This document shows positions 17,588 through 23,666 of a stretch of 27,386 nucleotides of DNA, in pieces (position 1 is the first letter of the stretch; every line of letters starts with the position of its first letter). Origin of the DNA: JAVBOP01 sp031550405 (lineage in GTDB: Bacteria > Bacteroidota > Ignavibacteria > Kapaibacteriales > UBA2268); the NCBI GenBank assembly GCA_031550405.1, contig JAVBOP010000179.1, forward strand, positions 1-27,386, given 5' to 3'. A program made the translations under genes and the position numbers. The notes beneath the pieces are model-generated. The model made no database searches. It was given only the letters and a program-made list of their open reading frames with translations, and was not told the DNA's origin.

Positions 17588-18571
17588 TTAATTTTTCGTC
17601 TTTTCAGCTACTCTTAACTTGGCGCTGCGAGAGCGTGGGTTTTGCAGTATTTCGTTATCCGGTGGGAAGATAGGTTTGGGCGTCAAAATCTTTAATGTGG
17701 GAAGAAATGCTGGTGTTTCATCGGCATATTTATTAATTTTTATTTTGGTAGAATTTTTTTTGAATATGTCCTTCACAATTCTGTCTTCGAGCGAATGATA
17801 TGATATTACAACAATACGACCACCAGCTGCAAGTACATTAATAATGTCAGTTAGCGCATTGTTCAGTTCTTCAAGCTCATTATTAACTTTAATTCTTAAG
17901 GCTTGGAATATCCGGGACAAGGTCTTGAAATGTAATATCTTGGGTGTGCATTCTTCAATGATTTGCTTTAAGTCAAATGTGGTCTCAAGCTGCTTTCTCT
18001 GGCGATATTCAATGATTTTTTTAGCAATATGATAGCTTCTTGGTTCTTCACCATAATCGTTAAAAATTTGGATTAAGTCGCTTTCGGTATAAGTATTTAG
18101 AATATCTCTTGCTGTTAATGCGGAGCTGTTACTAAACCTCATATCAAGAGGAGAATTGACACGATAGCTTATTCCGCGCTGGTCTGTATCCAATTGCTGG
18201 GATGAAACCCCCAAATCCAGCAAAATGCCGTGTGGATTTATGGCACGTTCTTTGCATACATTACTTGCAGTCGCAAATGATTGATTAAATAGTACAAGTC
18301 TCGGAGACGGATTTTTTAATTCTTCCACAAATAGAGTTTTAGCTCTTTCAATAGCGAATGTGTCCTTGTCGAATGCAAATAAATTCCCCCCAGAATTAAT
18401 ATTTTGCATTATTTTTGCCGCATGCCCACCGCCTCCGAGTGTACCATCAATGTACGTACCGTTTTTGTCGGTAATTAAATAGCTTATTGATTCATTGAGT
18501 AAAACTGGTAAGTGATAATCGTACTCTTTCCACTGTGATTTATCAATTATTTTTTTTTTACTTTTACTCAT
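17588..18571 (-). CDS. rsmH: 16S rRNA (cytosine-1402-N4)-methyltransferase
   Basis: 327 residues. It uses S-adenosylmethionine to methylate N4 of C1402 in the decoding centre of 16S rRNA. The SAM-binding loop 'YIDGTLGGGGHA' (40-51) and 'LLDLGVSSQQLD' are diagnostic, as are 'VISYHSLEDRIVKD' and the C-terminal 'NPRSRSAKLRVAEK'. Its ATG lies inside the end of mraZ (8-bp overlap), which suggests translational coupling. The usual next genes (ftsL, the division penicillin-binding protein, mur genes) are missing. Confidence 0.97.
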   Translation of the reverse strand: MSKSKKKIIDKSQWKEYDYHLPVLLNESISYLITDKNGTYIDGTLGGGGHAAKIMQNINSGGNLFAFDKDTFAIERAKTLFVEELKNPSPRLVLFNQSFATASNVCKERAINPHGILLDLGVSSQQLDTDQRGISYRVNSPLDMRFSNSSALTARDILNTYTESDLIQIFNDYGEEPRSYHIAKKIIEYRQRKQLETTFDLKQIIEECTPKILHFKTLSRIFQALRIKVNNELEELNNALTDIINVLAAGGRIVVISYHSLEDRIVKDIFKKNSTKIKINKYADETPAFLPTLKILTPKPIFPPDNEILQNPRSRSAKLRVAEKTKN

Positions 18572-19016
18572 TAGATTTCAACATGACCGTCGAAGCTATT
18601 TCTTCATAAGATTCTTCGCAATTACTGATGTATTGCTCATAAATTTCAGGATTCCAAAATTCAATATGATCAAGCAGCCCAAGTATGGTAATTTTGCCTT
18701 CTATGCCTGCAAATTCAAGTAATTCATTAGGTACGGTTATGCGCTGCTGAGTGTCTAAAAAAACATCTTCGCTGCCTTCAAGCATGCGCCGCAAAAATTG
18801 GCGATTGCGCGAATCATATTGATTCAATTCTTCCAGACTTCTCTTTTGCTTTTCTTCCCATACATTTATTGGATAGGCAAAGATACATTTATCCAGCCCG
18901 CGTGTAACCACAAAAGTATTATCAGCCTTATCTGGAATGCTTTTGCGCATCTTCACTGGAATGCTCACTCGCCCTTTATTATCAAGCGAATATGTTTCTT
19001 TTCCTTTAAATGACAT
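18564..19016 (-). CDS. mraZ: MraZ transcriptional regulator
   Basis: 150 residues, normal for MraZ, a ring-forming DNA-binding protein with two SpoVT/AbrB-like domains that represses its own division/cell-wall operon. The two signature DxxxR motifs are visible: D12-R16 ('LDNKGRVSIP') and D88-R92 ('LDTQQRITVP'). The start at ATG 19016 fits the family. Upstream are three 10-bp-spaced G-rich repeats (19069-19093) and a good TAnnTTTG promoter, consistent with autoregulation. It overlaps rsmH. Confidence 0.97.
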   Translation of the reverse strand: MSFKGKETYSLDNKGRVSIPVKMRKSIPDKADNTFVVTRGLDKCIFAYPINVWEEKQKRSLEELNQYDSRNRQFLRRMLEGSEDVFLDTQQRITVPNELLEFAGIEGKITILGLLDHIEFWNPEIYEQYISNCEESYEEIASTVMLKSNE

Positions 19017-19068
19017 GGAATTTGCAGCTCATGTATTATTAAGAATTGCAATCAGAGATACAAAATAT

Positions 19069-19093
19069 ACCACTTGTTCCCCTCATTGCCCCA
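19069..19093 (-). promoter_or_regulatory. Probable MraZ-box operator
   Basis: On the minus strand TGGGG-CAATG-AGGGG-AACAA-GTGGT: three G-rich pentamers exactly 10 bp apart. MraZ in E. coli is known to bind direct TGGGN repeats separated by 5 nt. The array lies just downstream of the mraZ promoter and 53 bp upstream of the mraZ start, the right place for self-repression. Confidence 0.75.
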
Positions 19094-19103
19094 CTTTAAT
19101 ACA

Positions 19104-19134
19104 CAAAAATACATATTTCCCCATTTATATCAAA
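19104..19134 (-). promoter_or_regulatory. mraZ promoter (TTTG-19-TATTTTTG)
   Basis: On the minus strand TTTG (19134-19131) is followed after 19 bp by TATTTTTG (19111-19104), an excellent fit to the Bacteroidota TTTG / TAnnTTTG promoter. Transcription would begin near 19100, so the G-rich repeats lie in the earliest transcribed region. Confidence 0.7.
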
Positions 19135-19280
19135 GAAAAAGATAATCATGTGGAAAAATTATTATGTTTTTGAAATTTATCGTTCCTTAAATATTTCTTG
19201 CGGATGGCGAATTGCTGTATTTTCTTTGCAGGGCGAGGGATGTTAGGTCTTTTTTCTTAATATATCGTATAATTTTTTTG

Positions 19281-19288
19281 TATATTTG
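19281..19288 (+). promoter_or_regulatory. Promoter -7 element before the OsmC gene
   Basis: TATATTTG matches TAnnTTTG, in a context (T-tract, G, TATATTTGTGGTTT) nearly the same as that before tRNA-Trp. Transcription from here would begin near 19295, which excludes the upstream TTG at 19286 as translation start. No clear -33 box. Confidence 0.55.
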
Positions 19289-19318
19289 TGGTTTATGCTA
19301 AAAAACAGGCAAAGCCTC

Positions 19319-19753
19319 ATGGATGCACTAATTATAGAAGCACGGGAATCATTGCGGACTGTTATCACAAAAACGGATAAGCAGCAAATTATTTGCGATG
19401 GAGTTCTTAACGATGGCGGATATGGCGAGAATTTATCGCCTCTTGAGCTAATGGCGGCAGCGGTTGGCTCGTGCATTCTTACAACAATGGGAATTATCGC
19501 CAAGCGAAATAATTTCAATATTTGCGGCACGAAAATGGAAGTATCAAAAACCAATTTGCCACCACCGGGTGCGATGATTAAGTCGCTGCTGATAAAAATA
19601 TTTTTTAAAGACCAGCTTGCCGACCATTTGTTCAAGAAACTTAAGAGAGCTGCCGAGGCGTGTCCGGCAAAAAATTCTCTGCATCCAGCTATTGAAATAT
19701 ATATCGAATATCATTTTTCAAATTCACAGGATATAGTATTGGAGAGATTATGA
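19319..19753 (+). CDS. OsmC/Ohr-family protein
   Basis: 144 residues from ATG 19319; an in-frame ATG at 19295 is an alternative. OsmC-fold proteins include Cys-based peroxidases that reduce organic hydroperoxides. Visible family marks are 'GENLSPLELMAAAVGSCI' with the first Cys of the pair, the following long helix, and 'AAEACPAKNSL' with the second conserved Cys, both at usual positions. Its substrate is unknown; it is closer in pattern to the YhfA/general OsmC group than to classical Ohr. It overlaps the next gene by 4 bp (ATGA), so the two are translationally coupled. Confidence 0.88.
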   Translation: MDALIIEARESLRTVITKTDKQQIICDGVLNDGGYGENLSPLELMAAAVGSCILTTMGIIAKRNNFNICGTKMEVSKTNLPPPGAMIKSLLIKIFFKDQLADHLFKKLKRAAEACPAKNSLHPAIEIYIEYHFSNSQDIVLERL

Positions 19754-19767
19754 AAAAAAATTCATTT
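19748..19767 (+). repeat. AT-rich palindrome copy 6, contains the TPR-gene start codon
   Basis: TTATGAA-AAAAAA-TTCATTT: arms ATGAA/TTCAT are perfect around a 6-bp A spacer. The ATG in the left arm (19750-19752) is the start codon of the TPR protein and the following TGA is part of the stop of the OsmC gene. Confidence 0.5.
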
Positions 19768-21033
19768 TTTGCAATATTGGCAGCATTTCTGTTGTCTTTA
19801 AATCAAGTTTGGGCGGTTGATTCTTTTCTGGAAAACGAAGAACATGTCAAGCTGTTCAACCAAGCTGTATCTTATTATAATGATGGCGATTACAAAAAAT
19901 CTGTTTCTACAATTAATGAATTGTTAGCCGTTGATTCCAATATTCCCGAAGCATTTAACTTGCGCGGTAATGCTCATTATTCTCTTGGATTTTATGATTT
20001 GGCTATTCATGATTTTACAGAAGCGATAAAACTCAATATCAAATATGCGGACGCTTATCGGATGCGGGCGGATTCTTACCGCAATCAAAAAAAATATGAT
20101 TTGGCAATTGATGACATAAATAAGCTCATTGAAATTGAGCCGGGAAATTCTAATTTTTACTATAATCGCGGCGTTTTGTATGAGGAAAATAATGACTCAA
20201 AGCTTGCCATGAGCGATTATACGAAATCTATCACTTTAAATCCGCAGAATGTTAATGCAATTGTAGCTCGTGCGAATGTGCTGTATGGATTAAATGATTT
20301 TAAACAGGCGCAAATAGATTTGGACAATGCTATAAAAATCAACCCTAATTCAAGCAATGCCTATAAATTACGTGCTGCAATAAATTTTAAATTAAACAAT
20401 TATGATGCTGCAATAAACGATTATACGAAATCGGCAAAACTTGAGCCGCATGATGCACAACTTGTGTATTATCGTGGTGTTGCGTATTTTGAACAGCACA
20501 AATACCCTGAAGCAATTCTTGATTTTACGGATGCACTTAAAAATTCCAAACATAAAGAGCCGATTTATTACAATCGCGCCGTAGCTTATTATTACTCGAA
20601 CCAATACGACAAGGCAATTGACGATATTGGCAAAATAATGAACTATCAAGATGGAGCGATGAATCCGTACGAATTGCGCGGCAATATTTATTATGTTTCA
20701 GGCAAATACAAGGAGGCTGTTGAAGATTACACAAAAATGCTCGCCATTGAGCCAAACCGTCGGGAAGTACAGAAAAATCGCGCCAATAGCTATTATAATC
20801 TGAAAAAATATAAAGAAGCTATTGCGGATTATACGGCAGTTCTTGCGGCAAAAAAAGAGGCTGAAGTCCTTCACAATCGTGCTAAAGCCTATACTGCACT
20901 GGAGATGTATAAAGAAGCTATAGACGATTGTACCTCATTTCTTGACCTTGCCAAAAATGACAATGAATTAAGCCTTTACATTGAAGATGTTCAAAAAGAA
21001 ATAGAATATTTAAAATACAAAATGAGTAAATAA
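19750..21033 (+). CDS. Secreted tetratricopeptide-repeat protein
   Basis: 427 residues. An N-terminal signal peptide (MKKNSFFAILAAFLLSLNQV, probable cleavage after VWA at residue 24) sends it to the periplasm. The remainder, about residues 33-415, is a run of some eleven 34-residue TPR units with the canonical pattern (for example 'AFNLRGNAHYSLGFYDLAIH', 'FYYNRGVLYEENNDSKLAMS', 'VYYRGVAYFEQHKYPEAI'), forming a helical scaffold for protein-protein contacts. No enzyme domain is attached. The ATG is preceded by GGAGAG and overlaps the OsmC stop codon. Partner proteins cannot be inferred. Confidence 0.92.
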   Translation: MKKNSFFAILAAFLLSLNQVWAVDSFLENEEHVKLFNQAVSYYNDGDYKKSVSTINELLAVDSNIPEAFNLRGNAHYSLGFYDLAIHDFTEAIKLNIKYADAYRMRADSYRNQKKYDLAIDDINKLIEIEPGNSNFYYNRGVLYEENNDSKLAMSDYTKSITLNPQNVNAIVARANVLYGLNDFKQAQIDLDNAIKINPNSSNAYKLRAAINFKLNNYDAAINDYTKSAKLEPHDAQLVYYRGVAYFEQHKYPEAILDFTDALKNSKHKEPIYYNRAVAYYYSNQYDKAIDDIGKIMNYQDGAMNPYELRGNIYYVSGKYKEAVEDYTKMLAIEPNRREVQKNRANSYYNLKKYKEAIADYTAVLAAKKEAEVLHNRAKAYTALEMYKEAIDDCTSFLDLAKNDNELSLYIEDVQKEIEYLKYKMSK

Positions 21034-21383
21034 CGTGTTAATTTCTGTTAACACATTTTGCATATTTGTGGTATTGCTTTTTCGTTCAGCGTGGAAATAT
21101 GCCTAAATTATAGTATCATTTTTTTGCCATGGACTTATCATAGAAGAGCTATATTTTTGTAAATTTTTTGATTACTTAAATTGTGTGAACAGAAAGTAGA
21201 TTACAAGGAATTACAAATATTATAAAAACACCTTAAATCTCAATATAAAATGTCAATAGACTTTCATCTATGATATATATCAAGATATTTCTATAATTTA
21301 GAGATATTTTTAGTATATTTGTAATTGGTTTGATTGGATGTTTTGCTAATTAAAAATAAATAAACTAAAGATTTAAGATTCTT
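21034..21383 (+). other. 350-bp gap before lpxA
   Basis: No gene is seen. Right after the TPR stop is a weak hairpin GTGTTAA (21035-21041) / TTAACAC (21048-21054) followed by ATTTTG, perhaps a terminator. A promoter-like CATATTTG occurs at 21061-21068, with no reading frame attached, and the lpxA promoter candidate is at 21314-21321. Confidence 0.5.
21314..21321 (+). promoter_or_regulatory. lpxA promoter -7 element
   Basis: TATATTTG matches TAnnTTTG, 62 bp before the lpxA start; the -33 box is not convincing. Confidence 0.5.
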
Positions 21384-21402
21384 ATGGGAAAAAATATTCA
21401 TA
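21382..21402 (+). repeat. Palindrome variant at the lpxA start codon
   Basis: TTATG-GG-AAAAAATA-TTCATA: the class A element with two extra G after the left TTATG, and sharing 14 bases (AAAAAATATTCATA) with the copies at 5221, 5528 and 13315. The ATG is the lpxA start. The right part also encodes the family's normal Ile-His, so some of the match could be chance. Confidence 0.35.
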
Positions 21403-22163
21403 GCACGGCTATTGTTGCTAAGTCTGCGGAATTGGGCGACAATGTGTCGGTGGGAGCTTATACAATTGTAGAAGATGGTGTTGCCATTGGCGAAAATACC
21501 GAAATACGCTCGCATTGCATTATTGGTGCGGATACGATTATTGGTAAAAATAATGTTATTTATGCCTCAACGGTTATCGGTACAGAACCTCAAGATTTAA
21601 AATACATGGGCGAAAAAGCAAGCGTAATTATAGGTGATAATAACCTGATACGAGAGTTTGTTACTATAAATAACGGTACCGCTGCAAATGGAAAAACTGT
21701 TGTTGGCAATAACAATGCCTTCCTCGCATATAGCCACGTTGCACACGATTGTGTGGTTGGCAACCATATAATTATGTCCAACCTTACACAGCTTGGTGGA
21801 CATGTGGAGGTTGAAGACTGGGTAGTTTTTGGCGCTTTTTCTAAGGTGCATCAATTTGGAAAAGTAGGTTGCCATAGCATGATAGCAGCCGATGCAACTG
21901 TTACAAAGGATATTGCTCCTTATGCTATGATTGACCGCGCTCCAGCATATCATGGAGTAAACCGCATAGGCTTAGCTCGTCGCGGTTTTAAAAGCGACTT
22001 GGTTCGTGAAATAAGCTATTTCTACCAAGTAGTGTTTAATTCGGCTCTGAACAATGCAGATGGGGTTAAAAAATATGTTAGTGAAAAAGGCGATATGGTT
22101 TTGCCTGAAATCCAGCATTGTATAGATTTTATTCTCAATTCAGAACGTGGAGTAATACGTTAA
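21384..22163 (+). CDS. lpxA: Acyl-ACP--UDP-N-acetylglucosamine O-acyltransferase
   Basis: 259 residues, usual length. It performs the first step of lipid A synthesis, transferring a 3-hydroxyacyl chain from ACP to O3 of UDP-GlcNAc in the cytoplasm. The left-handed beta-helix hexapeptide pattern runs from residue 5 to about 175 ('IGENTEIRSHCIIGADTIIG'), and 'LAYSHVAHDC' (114-123) holds the catalytic His121 (equivalent to E. coli His125). 'GTEPQDLKY' and 'TQLGGHVEVEDWVV' are also typical. It is alone, without lpxD, lpxC, fabZ or lpxB next to it. It ends at a terminator shared with rplL. Confidence 0.97.
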   Translation: MGKNIHSTAIVAKSAELGDNVSVGAYTIVEDGVAIGENTEIRSHCIIGADTIIGKNNVIYASTVIGTEPQDLKYMGEKASVIIGDNNLIREFVTINNGTAANGKTVVGNNNAFLAYSHVAHDCVVGNHIIMSNLTQLGGHVEVEDWVVFGAFSKVHQFGKVGCHSMIAADATVTKDIAPYAMIDRAPAYHGVNRIGLARRGFKSDLVREISYFYQVVFNSALNNADGVKKYVSEKGDMVLPEIQHCIDFILNSERGVIR

Positions 22164-22203
22164 TTTTATTTTAATTGATTATATGATATAATGTAGCAAA
22201 AAA

Positions 22204-22232
22204 AAAAGGTGGTATAAAAAATACCACCTTTT
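22204..22232. terminator. Bidirectional terminator between lpxA and rplL
   Basis: AAAAGGTGGTAT (22204-22215) and ATACCACCTTTT (22221-22232) form a perfect 12-bp stem with a 5-nt loop. Read on the minus strand the stem is followed by a run of T (complement of the A-tract at 22198-22207), so it mainly ends rplJ-rplL; on the plus strand it can end lpxA. Confidence 0.88.
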
Positions 22233-22262
22233 GCTTCTTTACTAAGTTGATGTGATTGAAAA

Positions 22263-22646
22263 TTATTTCAATGTAATTTTAGCACCAGCTTCTTCGAGCT
22301 TTTTCTTGAGATCGTTTGCTTCATCTTTAGAGCAGGCTTCTTTAACAATTTTTGGAGCGCCTTCCACTAAATCTTTAGCTTCTTTCAAGCCAAGACCAGT
22401 AACTTCGCGAACCGCTTTAATTACATTAAGCTTATTAGCGCCGATTTCAGTAAGTTCGACGTCAAATTCAGTCTTTTCTTCTACTGCTTCTGCGGCAGGC
22501 GCTGCAGCACCGGGCATCATTCCAGCCATCATCATTGGAGCTGCTGCCGTTACACCAAATTTATCTTCCATCATTTTTTTTAGCTCTGCTGCTTCTGCAA
22601 GAGTCAAATTTGAAATTTCATCTAACAATTTCTCTATGTTAGCCAT
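22263..22646 (-). CDS. rplL: Ribosomal protein bL12 (L7/L12)
   Basis: 127 residues. It forms the ribosomal stalk that recruits translation GTPases. The N-terminal dimerisation segment 'LLDEISNLTLAEAAELKKMM' (7-26), a Met/Ala/Pro-rich hinge (35-55) and the globular C-terminal domain with 'KLNVIKAVREVTGLGLKEAK' (72-91) are all present. It is 83 bp downstream of rplJ. The classic neighbour rpoB is about 10 kb away on the other strand. Confidence 0.98.
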   Translation of the reverse strand: MANIEKLLDEISNLTLAEAAELKKMMEDKFGVTAAAPMMMAGMMPGAAAPAAEAVEEKTEFDVELTEIGANKLNVIKAVREVTGLGLKEAKDLVEGAPKIVKEACSKDEANDLKKKLEEAGAKITLK

Positions 22647-22729
22647 TTTACACCTATTTAAATGTTAATTTAAAAATTCTAAAATAATTATTTTTTAATA
22701 AATTCGAACCATATAGATTCATGCCGCAA

Positions 22730-23254
22730 TCATGCAGCTTTTTGTTTTGCAACTTCCTCAATAAGAGATGCCAAATCGCGCATAACGGCATTGATAGAGC
22801 CAACTATACCAGAAACAGGCGCTTGCAAAGAACCTATTATTCCTGCCATTAAATCTGCTCTTGATGGCAATGTAGCAATTAAATTTAATTGCTTGCCATC
22901 ATATAACTGGCCTTCGATTAATGCTGCTTTTAGACGCAAACGCTCGGTTTTATCAAACACTTTTTTGATAATTTTCGCAGGAGCTGTTGCATCATCGTTT
23001 GCAAATATTATTGCAGTTTGCCCAAACATTTTTTCTTCGGGCATTTCCAACCCTTCAATCTCCGCAATTGCGCGAAGAATCAAAGTATTTTTTGCAATTC
23101 GCATAGCGGACGACACAGCTTTAAATTCTTTGCGAAATTCGTCCATTTCCTTAACAGAAATTTTAGCGAAATCCACAAAGTATATTCCCTGTGCCGACTT
23201 AAGCAGTTCTACCAATTCAGCTACGATTGCTTTTTTGCTTTCTAAATTAGCCAT
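22730..23254 (-). CDS. rplJ: Ribosomal protein uL10
   Basis: 174 residues. It anchors L7/L12 dimers to the 23S rRNA at the stalk base. 'KSAQGIYFVDFAKISVKEMD' (18-37), 'MRIAKNTLILRAI' (51-63) and 'GQTAIIFANDDATAPAKII' are family marks. Upstream there is no rplK-rplA; the gene has its own promoter (23390-23397) and a leader of about 125 nt, a place where L10-L12 commonly regulate their own mRNA. Confidence 0.98.
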   Translation of the reverse strand: MANLESKKAIVAELVELLKSAQGIYFVDFAKISVKEMDEFRKEFKAVSSAMRIAKNTLILRAIAEIEGLEMPEEKMFGQTAIIFANDDATAPAKIIKKVFDKTERLRLKAALIEGQLYDGKQLNLIATLPSRADLMAGIIGSLQAPVSGIVGSINAVMRDLASLIEEVAKQKAA

Positions 23255-23389
23255 AATACTAACGTTAGTTTATAATATTGTTTATATGCTCTGAGCAAAA
23301 GTGAAGCTACTCAGAAGCGCAGTGCGTAATATTCGTAAATTATTTTCTCAATTCGCCAGATAATATTGCTTAACCCAGCAAAAGGAGTA

Positions 23390-23420
23390 CAAATATAATA
23401 TTTTTTGGGGAAACAACCAA
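23390..23420 (-). promoter_or_regulatory. rplJ-rplL promoter
   Basis: On the minus strand TATATTTG (23397-23390) matches TAnnTTTG, with TTGG (23420-23417) 19 bp upstream as a possible -33 box. It gives rplJL a promoter independent of rplKA. Confidence 0.6.
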
Positions 23421-23492
23421 TTTTTAGATAAAGATTAGCAGAAAATAATGAGGCAATCCACGTTGTCAAAAGTAAATACGTGTCGTTTATTT

Positions 23493-23536
23493 CCAATGTA
23501 GGGCAACACATATCCTACATTGGATATGTGTTGTCC
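23493..23536. repeat. Two interleaved perfect inverted repeats
   Basis: Arm A CCAATGTAGG (23493-23502) pairs with A' CCTACATTGG (23514-23523), and arm B CAACACATATCC (23504-23515) pairs with B' GGATATGTGTTG (23522-23533). The order is A-B-A'-B', with two-base sharing at B/A' and A'/B'. B/B' extends to 15 bp through one G-U pair. No T-tract follows on either strand. Confidence 0.75.
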
Positions 23537-23627
23537 AAAAAAGGAAACATGTATCTTATCTATAATTATAGAATGTATTTCAATATGTACACTATGTTAA
23601 AACATGGGGTTGAAAAAAATGCACATT

Positions 23628-23647
23628 TGATTAAATATTATTCATAA
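23628..23647. repeat. Decayed AT-rich palindrome downstream of acetate-CoA ligase
   Basis: TGATTAA-ATATTA-TTCATAA: right arm intact, left arm with two mismatches. It lies 20 bp beyond the stop of the ADP-forming ligase. Confidence 0.3.
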
Positions 23648-23666
23648 ATGTATTTGGCAAGAACAA

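Larger units (their letters stand above)
23255..23666 (-). other. rplJ leader and upstream gap
   Basis: This 412-bp gap holds no convincing gene. On the minus strand from about 23383 to 23255 it should be the rplJ leader. In it lie a small hairpin CTGAG/CTCAG around 23292-23314 and a 12-bp perfect palindrome ACTAACGTTAGT at 23258-23269, four bases before the ATG. Whether this is an L10-leader autoregulatory RNA cannot be decided by eye. Further out are the interleaved inverted repeats (23493-23536) and a decayed AT-rich palindrome (23628-23647). Confidence 0.45.

Noticed and set aside
21061..21068. CATATTTG after the TPR gene as a promoter
   Set aside because: First base deviates from consensus and no gene starts in the next 300 bp, so there is nothing for it to serve except a long lpxA leader.
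22255..22272. ATTGAA-AATTAT-TTCAAT at the rplL stop as another palindrome copy
   Set aside because: It has the same 6-bp spacing, but arms differ and the sequence is constrained by the rplL C-terminus, so chance is likely.
23311..23511. Open reading frame of 66 codons on the minus strand before rplJ
   Set aside because: It spans the rplJ promoter and leader, has no family resemblance, and has an implausible composition; probably not a gene.
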